NCBI GenBank assembly: GCA_964058805.1
Contig: CAXKVV010000696.1
Location: 1-24,411 of the forward strand
Origin: Schoenoplectus triqueter
Lineage: Eukaryota; Streptophyta; Magnoliopsida; Poales; Cyperaceae
Direction: 5' to 3'
DNA length: 24,411 nucleotides
A program made the position numbers and the translations under genes. The first letter of the stretch is position 1. Each line of letters begins with the position of its first letter. Of the stretch, positions 9,945 to 17,324 are shown piece by piece. The notes under the pieces were generated by a model. That model worked only from the letters and a program-made list of their open reading frames with translations. It was not told where the DNA came from and did no database searches.

Positions 9945-10074
9945 ATAAAGGCCAACTTAGTGGGTTAGAAAAAAACATCATGTGAAAAACTAGCGCATCA
10001 TTCAGAAAGACACCAGATAAAGGCCAACTTAGTGGGTTAGAAAAAAACATCATGTGAAAAACTAGCGCATCATT
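9945..10074. repeat. 72-bp tandem duplication
   Basis: 58 bp are identical at 9945-10002 and 10017-10074, starting ATAAAGGCCAACTTAGTGGG and separated by a 14-bp CAGAAAGACACCAG tail. The sequence after copy two (TCTTTCTG, 10080-10087) is the reverse complement of the CAGAAAGA after copy one, hinting at a template-switch repair event. Identity suggests it is recent. Confidence 0.85.
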
Positions 10075-10163
10075 TAGTTCTTTCTGATTAAGCATATGTA
10101 GTAAGTTTTAGTTTATTATCTTTTTGGGTATTTATTATTCTTATTTTTCATGTGAATCCTTAG

Positions 10164-10431
10164 AGATGGTAGAATTCGACCTGAGAAATTCGTCCGACTC
10201 AAGAAACTTGTCCGATTTGTTCGGATCCAAACCCAACCCAATCCAATCTGAACTCGACCCGACCGAAATCAAATGACCTGCAATACAATCGAAGTCAATC
10301 TAAAATAATGAAAAAAATCAACATATAAATTAACCCAACTTGACCCAGCTTGACTCGATTTCTTCTATAATGTCAAACTGATCCGACCAGACCCGCCTGA
10401 ACCCGACCCAACTCACCCAATTGCCACATCT
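10164..10431. mobile_element. small hAT-like element with CCCGACC subterminal repeats, 268 bp
   Basis: AATCCTTAG occurs at 10155-10163 and 10432-10440, exactly bordering a segment that starts AGATGGTAGAATTCG and ends as the complement of AGATGTGGCAATTGGG. The ends inside are arrays of AACCCGACCC-type units (10235-10265 and 10385-10420). Such TAGAGRTGGCAATT..GGGTCGGG ends are common among plant hAT MITEs. The duplication is 8 bp if one flanking G is counted as element and 9 bp otherwise, so Mutator-like cannot be excluded. No coding capacity. Confidence 0.65.
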
Positions 10432-10462
10432 AATCCTTAGGGTATCATTGATAGGGAGTAGG

Positions 10463-11077
10463 CATTGTCTTTAAGGGTCAGACCGGGTTTCTCAAGGGAC
10501 AGGCCTAACGGGCCTACGAGAGAGTCGGGTAAGAGTCAGATTTGATAAGAGTTTTTAGAGGGTTGAGATTAAAGAACTTGATTTTTAAGGGATGAGCTCG
10601 ATCCTTTAGAAACTCAGCCCTTACTAAGCTTTTCGGTCTCTAAAGGTTAGGTAAGGGCCGAATAAGGGTTGACGAGTAAGGGTTTGATATTTTTTTTTAT
10701 GATTATGTATTTTTTAATATTAATTTATATTTATATAAAAATATTAAATTATGTTTTTCTATTTTGATATTTTTTTATTTTTTTTTATTTTTAAGTATAA
10801 TTAATATATAGTATAAAATATTAAAGAAAGAGTTTGGGAAAGATCGGGTAAGGATCGGGATAGAAGGGTTTATTTTTTAAAGATAGAGTTCGGCCCTTGA
10901 GACGTTTAGCTCTTACTATTAGAAAAGGCCGGGTAGGATAAGGGTTGGATTTTTTGAAGGGTTCGTTAGGCTGGATTCAAAGACCAAGTCCTTATAAGTT
11001 ATGTCTAATGGGAAGGATTTTTGAAGGGTTCGTTAGGCTGGATTCAAAGACCGAATCTTTATAAGCTATGTCTAATG
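10463..11077. mobile_element. second subterminal-repeat element (GGGTAAGGG / GGGTCGGG), probably hAT-like
   Basis: Two GC-richer blocks of AAGGG(T/C)CGGG-like units (10475-10685 and 10825-11080) flank an AT-rich core, the usual layout of non-autonomous hAT elements. AGGCCTAACGGGCC at 10501-10514 has an inverted counterpart (GGGTTCGTTAGGCT near 10960). The right end is tandemly duplicated (see 10947-11081). The suggested ends (CATTGTC / complement of CATTAGAC) and duplication (GGAGTAGG versus GGAAGGGG) match imperfectly, so the boundaries are uncertain. Confidence 0.45.
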
Positions 11078-11081
11078 GGAA
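10947..11081. repeat. 68-bp tandem duplication of the element's right end
   Basis: Copies at 10947-11014 and 11015-11081, beginning GGATTTTTTGAAGGGTTCG and GGATTTTTGAAGGGTTCG and both ending CTAATGGGAA, differ at only a few positions. Confidence 0.85.
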
Positions 11082-11099
11082 GGGGTGCAAAATATCCTA

Positions 11100-11580
11100 G
11101 CACCGTCCAAGAACCATGATTAATTTAAAATTAGGCACTAGTTGAGATATAGTTTACTGATTAAATTTTTAATTGCCAGCGGATATTTAGTCCTTTAGTT
11201 GCATAAATGGTTGGTCTACCAAGGGTATATTTAGGACGGTTTGGTGTGTTTTTTTTTTTTCAAATTATTGGTTATGAGTCTTCAATGCTAAAGGCATGGT
11301 GATTCTCTATTGAGGTGCATTGGAGAAAGATTACAAATTTGCCATTCATAGAATCTCCAGTATTATTTTTAGTTTACATTGATGAAGGGGTCTAGTTGTG
11401 TCTCCTACTGTAAATGTAATAAAAATTGGAGCATGCTTGATTTTCAGTTAAGTTTTCTTATAATTTTGTATTTTATTCCCTTGTATTGTCGGGTGCCGTT
11501 GGGTTCAAATTGAATGGTAAATTGCAAAATGGTGTTAGTGCAAACTGATTTAGTTCGAATATTTTATTATTTTTTAATAA
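11100..11580. other. intergenic, no gene seen
   Basis: AT-rich unique sequence without supportable frames, terminal repeats or microsatellites apart from a poly(T) run near 11250. Confidence 0.5.
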
Positions 11581-12080
11581 TTATTGCAACAATATGAAAT
11601 ATGCAAAAAAGACAGATTTGTTGTCAAAACTCAGAAGTGCAGTTATAACAAAACGAACTGCAGTAATAGCACTTTATTGCAACATGTGCGGTTGTTGTCA
11701 CATTGTTTTGTCTCCACAAGGAAGTTTGTTGAGAAAGGAGCTATTACAACCAAATGGATTGTTGTCAATTTCATTTGTTTTTTTATTTTTTCTCTTCTGC
11801 TTGATTGTATCATTTTTTTTTCAATTTGAATTAGTGAAAATACATAGTAGGCTATTTGTCTCTGCTACAAAAAAAAAAGGATTGTGGTAATAACACTTAT
11901 TGCCACACCAGATAAAATGAATGACAAGTTGACAACAAGTGTGATTTTGTTGTAATAAGTTGTTACCATGGCAGATATTGCAACGACTTTGTAATGATCT
12001 GAATTTGTGTCTTTAGAGAATTAATGCAACGATTATAGTTTTTTCGTAATGATTTTTTTTTGTAATAAGTGGAATTTGAT
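11580..12080. repeat. CACTA-like subterminal repeat fragment
   Basis: Many degenerate copies of GCAAC(G/A)A.., TTGTTGTCA/GACAACAA and TTGTAATAA on both strands (near 11583, 11620, 11680, 11690, 11760, 11930, 11950, 11980, 12026, 12060). The apparent frames at 11584-11829 and 11594-11890 run through these units and are not genes. No transposon terminus was found. Confidence 0.35.
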
Positions 12081-12233
12081 GTAGCGATTTAATATTGTAA
12101 AGAAAAAAAATGCAAGCACAAATGAGTTCCTTCAAATTTTCCCATAGAAAACAGAATATAGATCTGTTTTTGATTGTCCCACAAAAGATAAAACTATATA
12201 TTGTATGAAAGTTTACTTTCCCCATAATTCTAA

Positions 12234-12238
<5 letters not shown>

Positions 12239-12272
<34 letters not shown>
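12239..12272. repeat. (TA)n microsatellite, insertion target of the Helitron
   Basis: 34 bp of alternating TA directly against the CTAG end of the Helitron. A second (TA)n tract lies inside the element near its other end (about 12738-12758). Confidence 0.85.
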
Positions 12273-12273
<1 letters not shown>

Positions 12274-12766
12274 TAGCTATATACCCGCGCGTTGCAGCAG
12301 AATTTTTTATTTAAACATTAAAATATTATAAGATAAAAAATTCACATTTATCTAATATTAAATTATAAATTCACCAAATTATAGAGAAAATATATAATAA
12401 AGACTATATTTAATCTTGAATGAGATTTTTGCACAATATGAGTTAATGATTCATGATTTTTATGGAAAGAAAAGTAAATTATTCTAACATATATTATCAC
12501 CATTAATTCCTTACCAAATATGCACAAAGTTGCTAAATAAAAAACAAAAATTATGAAAATAATAGTAGTATATAAGGGAAAGAAATGGAGAGAAAAGGGG
12601 ATCAATGGACGCGATCACATACGTTCGATCAACCAACAAGAAATATTATCCGTCTAATTGAGGGATAAAATTGGTATAATAAAAATTTACAATGACAAAA
12701 AATGGACCCTCCAATTCTTAGATGCTTTATATAATAGTATATATATATATATATATATAGTAGAGA
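12273..12766 (-). mobile_element. short non-autonomous Helitron, 494 bp
   Basis: Read on the minus strand the segment begins TCTCTACTATATA (complement of 12766 downward) and ends GCGCGGGTATATAGCTAG (ending at 12273). It is preceded by A (12767) and followed by T (12272). A TC start, a CTAG end, a short GC-rich hairpin-capable stretch (CTGC..AACGC..GCGG) about 12 bp before the end, insertion between A and T, and no target duplication are the plant Helitron signature. There is no Rep/helicase coding sequence, so mobilisation would need an autonomous partner. The hairpin is only about 4 bp with one wobble, weaker than usual. Confidence 0.62.
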
Positions 12767-13133
12767 TATCGTAAGCTTAACTCAAAAAATATATCAAATC
12801 ATTTTAAAATTTTAATTTATCATTCTCATTAAATTTTTTATATGAAAATCTCATGGGATGCAAAAATTTGGAGCGTTTTGAGCTTTTTATGTTGTGGTTT
12901 TCAATTTTTGAAAATCAGCTCTAAAAATAATAATAATATATTCAATACTTGAACATCGTTTTAAAAAATTAAAAACGGTGACTTAAAAATCTCAAAACAC
13001 TCCAAATTTTTGCATTCCACAAGATTTTTATATAAAGAATTTAATGAGAATGATAAATTAAAATTTCGAGATTATTTAATATGTTTTTTGAGTTAAGCTC
13101 ACGGAAGGCCTCCGTGAGCTTAAGCTCACGGTA
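12767..13133. mobile_element. long-armed MITE, about 365 bp, with duplicated terminal palindrome
   Basis: The left arm (TATCGTAAGCTTAACTC onward) matches the reverse complement of the right arm (TACCGTGAGCTTAA / GTGAGCTTAACTC) for about 125 bp, including AATTTATCATTCTCATTAAATT and GCAAAAATTTGGAG, with weaker pairing further in. The right terminus carries an extra perfect 11-bp stem palindrome (13095-13121, AAGCTCACGGA around AGGCC) so that the CCGTGAGCTT unit appears twice. No protein is encoded. Target duplication possibly TA. The Helitron abuts its left end. Confidence 0.65.
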
Positions 13134-13136
13134 TCT

Positions 13137-13150
13137 CCACTCTCTCTCTA

Positions 13151-13213
<63 letters not shown>
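13137..13213. repeat. compound (CT)n(TA)n microsatellite
   Basis: About 30 bp of CT repeats followed by about 45 bp of TA repeats. The 60-codon frame over this tract (Ser-Leu and Ile-Tyr repeats) is a microsatellite translation, not a gene. Confidence 0.9.
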
Positions 13214-13215
<2 letters not shown>

Positions 13216-13236
13216 TTTTTGTATTACTCAAATACT

Positions 13237-13325
13237 CAAACTGTTGGGGAATGTTTTAATTGACAAACATTCTAGTTGTAAGAGTCGAGTTACATTGATT
13301 ATAGGTGTTGTTAACTATAGAATCT
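13237..13325 (+). repeat. upstream block shared with 14815-14900
   Basis: AAACTGTTGGGGAA..TTGACAAACATTC..TACATTGATTATAGG..AACTATA matches AAATTGTTGTGAA..TTGACAAACATGC..TACATTGATTATGGG..GCTATAA at 14815-14900. The blocks lie about 630 bp before the ATG of copy 4 and about 690 bp before the ATG of the short relative. Confidence 0.6.
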
Positions 13326-13504
13326 TAATTAGAAAACAACTGCTTACTGAACTAATAACGTGGGCTAATAATACTAATGAGCATTACCTAAAGCGGTTTT
13401 AAAACACAACCAAGCTTATAGTACTTGGGATAATTTTTTCTTATGATTTTCTTTAATATCTTGTTAATGACTTGTGACTGAAATATGTCATATGTGGTTC
13501 AAAA

Positions 13505-13745
13505 TCACAACTAACATCCTCAAGTTTTTGAGGTGTTGATCTAAATTTAGGAAACTAGAGGATCACCTATTTGTTTGACTTTACTTTAAACTCTAAACAA
13601 GTATTCAAATTGTAATCAGTCGAGGTATTATTTGGTAGTTTAGAATTATGTTCCCATCTTGAGGTGTCCTTTCTTTTTACAATTTACTTATTGCTTTCTT
13701 CTTGATAGTAGTTATTATTTGGTACATCTGGTGTCTTTGAACATT
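13505..13745 (+). repeat. duplicated upstream region, homologous to 4670-4935
   Basis: Colinear with the region upstream of copy 3, including AAGTTTTTGAGGTGTTGA, TTTAGGAAACTAG, CACCTATTTGTTTG, TTATTGCTTTCTTCTTGATAG and GTGTCTTTGA. Confidence 0.65.
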
Positions 13746-13751
13746 TTTTTG

Positions 13752-13833
13752 TTGACCAACTTAAATCTTTGATCCTCCTTTAAACCCCATATTATAAATA
13801 TCACTATTTCTTCACTATAATTCACACAACTCC
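13752..13833 (+). promoter_or_regulatory. promoter of proline-rich gene 4: TTGACC box, TATA, start-site motif
   Basis: TTGACCAAC at 13752 (WRKY-type core), TATAAATA at 13793-13800 and AATTCACACAACTCC at 13819-13833, in the same order and spacing as copies 2 and 3. The ATG follows at 13891. Confidence 0.65.
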
Positions 13834-13890
13834 CATTAGAATCTGATTTTTAAATATACTCATTAAAGACAGGTCTTCAATATTGAATTC

Positions 13891-14289
13891 ATGGCTTCTC
13901 AAATTTGGCCAATCCTAGCTTTGCTTTTAGCTTTAACAGCCATTAACGGAAGTTTTGCAGCACGCCGATTTTTAGACACGACTGAAGCTGTAGCACCAGA
14001 GTCTGCGCCGACAACACCTAAGCCGGCTATTCCAGCTATTCCCACAACTTTGCCGCCGATCCCTTCTATTCCAAAGGTCACTATTCCCACAACACTACCT
14101 CCAATTCCAGCTATCCCCGGAGTTCCTAAAATCCCAACTACAATTCCCACAAATATACCAATCACTATTCCGACTGCATTGCCTCCTATGCCTTCTATCC
14201 CAAGCATTCCTTCTGTTCCCACGACAATACCGAAAGTACCATTCCAGGTGCCGCCTATTCCAGCCCCACCTGCCACTACTAGTCCGTGA
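13891..14289 (+). CDS. secreted proline-rich cell-wall-type protein, copy 4 (132 aa)
   Basis: Intronless gene. Residues 1-24 are the signal peptide (start MASQIWP, leucine-rich core, end GSFAA). The hallmark motif is altered to RRFLDTTE instead of RHLLD. The repeat domain contains IPAIPTTLPPIPSIPKVTIP, the PAIPGVPKIP block shared with copy 2, two TTIP-like units interrupted by TNIP and ITIP, and a PPIPAPPATTSP tail. Compared with copy 2 it lacks a four-residue STIP unit after PKVTIP. There is no Cys and no Tyr. Predicted apoplastic. The promoter derives from the same duplication as copy 3, while coding identity is highest with copy 2, implying conversion or unequal exchange. Its 3' UTR carries a small poly(A)-tailed insertion at 14315-14351. 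Confidence 0.88.
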   Translation: MASQIWPILALLLALTAINGSFAARRFLDTTEAVAPESAPTTPKPAIPAIPTTLPPIPSIPKVTIPTTLPPIPAIPGVPKIPTTIPTNIPITIPTALPPMPSIPSIPSVPTTIPKVPFQVPPIPAPPATTSP

Positions 14290-14301
14290 AAGATAACGTC
14301 T

Positions 14302-14364
14302 AATTATGTGTTTGCACGCCCACGGGCTTTCCATCAAAAAAAAAAATAAAAAATTGTGTGTTTG
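14302..14364 (+). mobile_element. 37-bp poly(A)-tailed insertion with 13-bp duplication in the 3' UTR of copy 4
   Basis: AATTATGTGTTTG (14302-14314) and AATTGTGTGTTTG (14352-14364) differ by one base and border a segment consisting of CACGCCCACGGGCTTTCCATC followed by an A-rich tail. A long target duplication plus A-tail is the footprint of LINE-machinery insertion, so this may be a severely 5'-truncated SINE or other transcript. Confidence 0.5.
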
Positions 14365-14814
14365 AAGCATGTGTAGCTTGACAGTGATACAGAGTTAGGG
14401 TCTTGATTGGTATATTTATTTTGTGTTGTACTTCGTACATATATTAGATACACATGTATGCTATGGTGGAATGTAATGTGACTTATGTGGTTTGCTTTTT
14501 TAGTTTATTTCGTTGTTGGCTTGTTTCAAATTCGCAATAAGATTTTTTTTTTCAAGCTGGAGTCTCGCTTATTTAGTTTGAAACTTTTAGTTTCTTTTAA
14601 GTTGGAATAAATTCTCTTTTATTTTTGTTAAAGCGCCTTGAGAAAATTGAGATGGTGTTCATTGTAGGAAATGTAAGATATATTAGCACTAAGTTTAATT
14701 ATGTGTTAATTAAACAAAATAAAAAAAAGATTGTAGGGAGTCGGCCTAATTTTTATAGTTTGTGGTACTTTCTTTCGAATCATCATACTAATTAAATTGA
14801 ATATTATCCATACC

Positions 14815-14900
14815 ACAAATTGTTGTGAACGTGATATTGACAAACATGCAGTTCGTTATAGTACAGTGTACATTGATTATGGGGTTTATAAGCTATAACA
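14815..14900 (+). repeat. upstream block shared with 13237-13325
   Basis: Second copy of the TTGACAAACAT / TACATTGATTAT block, located upstream of the short proline-rich relative. It supports the view that this relative belongs to the same duplicated array. Confidence 0.6.
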
Positions 14901-15340
14901 GTTCAAAAAAAGATCCGCAGGTGTCAACGGATGGTTTATGGCTCATTGATTCTCATTGAAGATAATATTTCCAAATTAGCGAGAGCCCATTCAATAAAAA
15001 AAATATGCATTTTACCTGTCGAGTGAAAATTTTAACTCCTTTTTGGAAATTTTTGGTCTCACGTGATAATTTATACATGTCATTTAACGTCCTTTGAATG
15101 ACCTTAAAATATATATCGCAACGAAAGCGGCACAGGTAAAATCACTCATCCTCATATTATGCGTACTCTTTTGGCAGTAAGACAACATACAGAGCTTTAA
15201 ATTGCAAACAACCCTTCGGAGTAACTGGAAAATCCAAATTTCTGTTCTCAGAACCAACCATTTTAATTCTAACCATCTAAACAATAAACTAAATTGAGAA
15301 AAGTGAAGAAGTCACATTTCAACAAATGGAAGGGAATATA

Positions 15341-15430
15341 ACCAACCAACATTTTACTTTAATTGGCACAAGATCAACCAACCAACCCAAAGACAACAAC
15401 AAAAGAGCATCAGAAGTGCATCTTATAAAT
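15341..15430 (+). promoter_or_regulatory. promoter of the short proline-rich gene: paired ACCAACC boxes and TATA
   Basis: ACCAACCAAC at 15341-15350 and CAACCAACCAACCC at about 15375-15388 precede TATAAAT at 15424-15430. ACCAACC is an AC-type element recognised by R2R3 MYB factors that control secondary-wall and phenylpropanoid genes, so wall-linked expression is a reasonable inference. The other four promoters lack this pair. Confidence 0.5.
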
Positions 15431-15524
15431 TCAGACTGATCCTTCACCACATCATTCAAAACAATCACGGAAACCTCAAACTACAGCCAACAATTCAGAA
15501 GTCAGGAACTCTTGAGTTTTACCA

Positions 15525-15794
15525 ATGGCAACTCATGCCAAATTTGTGCTGTTTTTTCTCCTGGCCGTCTTATCCATCAGTGGAAATGAAGCCGTACGCC
15601 GTCTTACAGAGACATCAGATTCACCAGATGCTGTCCCAACAACTGATGCTGCTCCAACACTTTCCGCACCTGGCACAACATTCCCATCAATTCAAGACGT
15701 TTTTCCTAGTAATTTTCCTGCAACATCACTTGCCAGAGATTTGCCTCCAGTTCCAAAATTCCCTGGACTGCCGTCTATCCCTACACTCCCATAA
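15525..15794 (+). CDS. short secreted proline-rich relative (89 aa)
   Basis: Small intronless frame with a clear signal peptide (residues 1-23, core FVLFFLLAVL, probable cut after GNEA), then VRRLTETSD, which parallels the R(H/R)LLDT motif of the four larger copies. An Asp/Ala/Thr-rich linker with an SPDA/AAPT pattern similar to their AAPEAAPTT linker follows. The tail has only a few prolines (DLPPVPKFPGLPSIPTLP) and ends shortly after PSIP, so the long Ile-Pro repeat is missing. There is no Cys. A TATA box lies 101 bp upstream. It may be a contracted family member or a precursor of a small apoplastic peptide. The 13.2-kb and 14.8-kb shared upstream blocks support common descent with copy 4. 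Function unknown. Confidence 0.75.
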   Translation: MATHAKFVLFFLLAVLSISGNEAVRRLTETSDSPDAVPTTDAAPTLSAPGTTFPSIQDVFPSNFPATSLARDLPPVPKFPGLPSIPTLP

Positions 15795-15799
15795 TCACT

Positions 15800-16430
15800 A
15801 TATTACTTTAGGTTAGAGAGAAATGCTAAGATCACTCATGATGCTCTCATGCCATGTATGCTTGCTATTGTGCGCCTTATTGTGTGTGCAAATTTAGTAA
15901 TATATGTAAGAACATGATGTACTATAAAGTAAATATTATTTTATATTTAAGTTGTCGTTGTGTTTGTACTTCTTGCTATGTCTCACATTAGTTTTCAATT
16001 CCCCTCTTAGATAGGCCTTTTGCTTTGTACAATATCAATGTCAACAAAATTAACATATTGGGGTGCACAAACAGGAAATATACAGAAACAGCATAAATAT
16101 CCATATATTAATGCAACATTTTATTTTGAAAAAAAAAGTATGCCATATACAGAACGTTTAAATATAATGGACGTTAATTATGCACAATTCTACTGTTTAA
16201 ATTCCATAAAAGGTGAATACATTTCAAAAAATTACTTGAAAATAATCAAACAACTCTGATTATCTGTCAATGGCTGTACCAGAATTTTTAATTACTCCAA
16301 AAGAAAAGAAATAAAAATTGTGAAGACGAACCCCCAAACTCAAAAAGCTGGTATGGACCATAACCCACAATTATCCTTACACTCTATTTTCCAACTGCAA
16401 CTAGAGTTGATTGCATCCGCCGAAGTTCTT
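15800..16430. other. intergenic; 3' flanks of two convergent genes
   Basis: Contains the 3' UTR of the short proline-rich gene and, converging from the right, the presumed 3' UTR of the minus-strand gene. The 79-codon plus frame at 16020-16259 has no signal, domain or promoter and is likely chance. Confidence 0.5.
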
Positions 16431-16436
16431 ACTTTC

Positions 16437-16975
16437 TCATAATTCACCTTGAAGGAAAATATTGAAGCTGTCCTGCTTAATATCCTCAGCATGAAAATAT
16501 TGGAGCTGTCACCAAAAAGACCAATTGCAGTGAATTTAAGTGACTATCACAAGTAAAACACTAGATAATAAGCAAAGATATCACGAGAGTATGTTGATTA
16601 ATGATCACCTGATGATAAATTGTTCCCACCAACTCAAAAGGTAATTCCATGACAACTTGAACCTGAATAAATAATTATACATATAAAATAAACAAAAGAA
16701 GAAGGGATTGTAGATATAAGGTTCAAGGAATTCCTGTTTTGAGGCTCACCGCTGGGAGTACATGTTCTGAGTCTCACTGCCGAGAGTATCTGTTTAGAGT
16801 CTCCATATTGTCGCACAATGTACCATTGAATGCGGTTTATGGATCGATCAGTGTTGGCGTGCCAGTAGGTTACCAATATTACCAAGCCCAGGACGCATCT
16901 TCCCCCAGCAGATACGACCGGTCTAGGTAAAATGTCAAGTGGTCGTTGTCGCAAAGCATAAATGTAGTGCTCCAT
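16437..16975 (-). CDS. candidate three-exon gene of unknown function (71 aa)
   Basis: I do not recognise this protein. A minus-strand ATG at 16975 opens MEHYIYALRQRPLDILPR after a CT-rich leader. A phase-0 model is exon 1 16883-16975 (donor GTAATA), exon 2 16609-16662 (acceptor TTATTCAG; reads VQVVMELPFELVGTIYHQ; weak donor GTGATC) and exon 3 16437-16505 (acceptor GGTGACAG; reads LQYFHAEDIKQDSFNIF..., then TGA). All three junctions keep the frame at phase 0, and exons 2 and 3 have balanced, protein-like composition. The first intron contains an imperfect direct repeat around GAGTCTC..GAGAGTA. Alternatives are an unspliced 113-residue frame covering 16634-16975, a long non-coding RNA, or fragments of a pseudogene. 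The 5' leader (about 16976-17290) contains further CT-rich and GT..AG candidates. Confidence 0.4.
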
Positions 16976-17324
16976 CTTTTGAGAAAGAGAAAAATATTAG
17001 TGTTTTTGTGGTTTCAGTCTATTATTTGATCTAGTAAAAGAGGTAAGAAAGTTATGATGTTTAGGTTTTAAAAGAAAGATAAGAAAGTTCTGATAAAAGA
17101 GGTAAGAAATCACAACAAACTTAAAGAGAGGGAAAGAGATCAAAGGGGAGATTAGCAACAAATCTGAAGGAAAGCAGATTTAAGAGCTGACACTAACTTG
17201 AACAACAAAGGAAAAATCGAGCCTTAGAGAACCATATCTAGAGAAGACAAGAGATAAAAAAAATGAAGCGGCACAAATCTAAACCTATAGGGTTTTAGAA
17301 ATATATATTTAATAATGGTTCAAT

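Noticed and set aside
11584..11890. Two overlapping frames of 81 and 98 codons
   Set aside because: They run through degenerate GCAAC/TTGTTG subterminal repeats and into a poly(T) region; their hydrophobic tails are T-run translations.
12013..12605. Hydrophobic minus-strand frames resembling membrane peptides
   Set aside because: The second lies inside the Helitron, the first in AT-rich CACTA-like sequence; Phe/Ile richness follows from base composition.
13081..13263. 60-codon frame with Ser-Leu and Ile-Tyr repeats
   Set aside because: It is a translation of the (CT)n(TA)n microsatellite.
16020..16259. 79-codon plus-strand frame after the short proline-rich gene
   Set aside because: No signal peptide, domain or promoter; AT-rich chance composition; it lies in the presumed 3' flank of two convergent genes.
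16963..16969. TGTAGTG (complement of CACTACA) as a CACTA transposon end
   Set aside because: No second CACTACA end with a matching 3-bp duplication was found, and the site lies just inside the start of a candidate coding exon.
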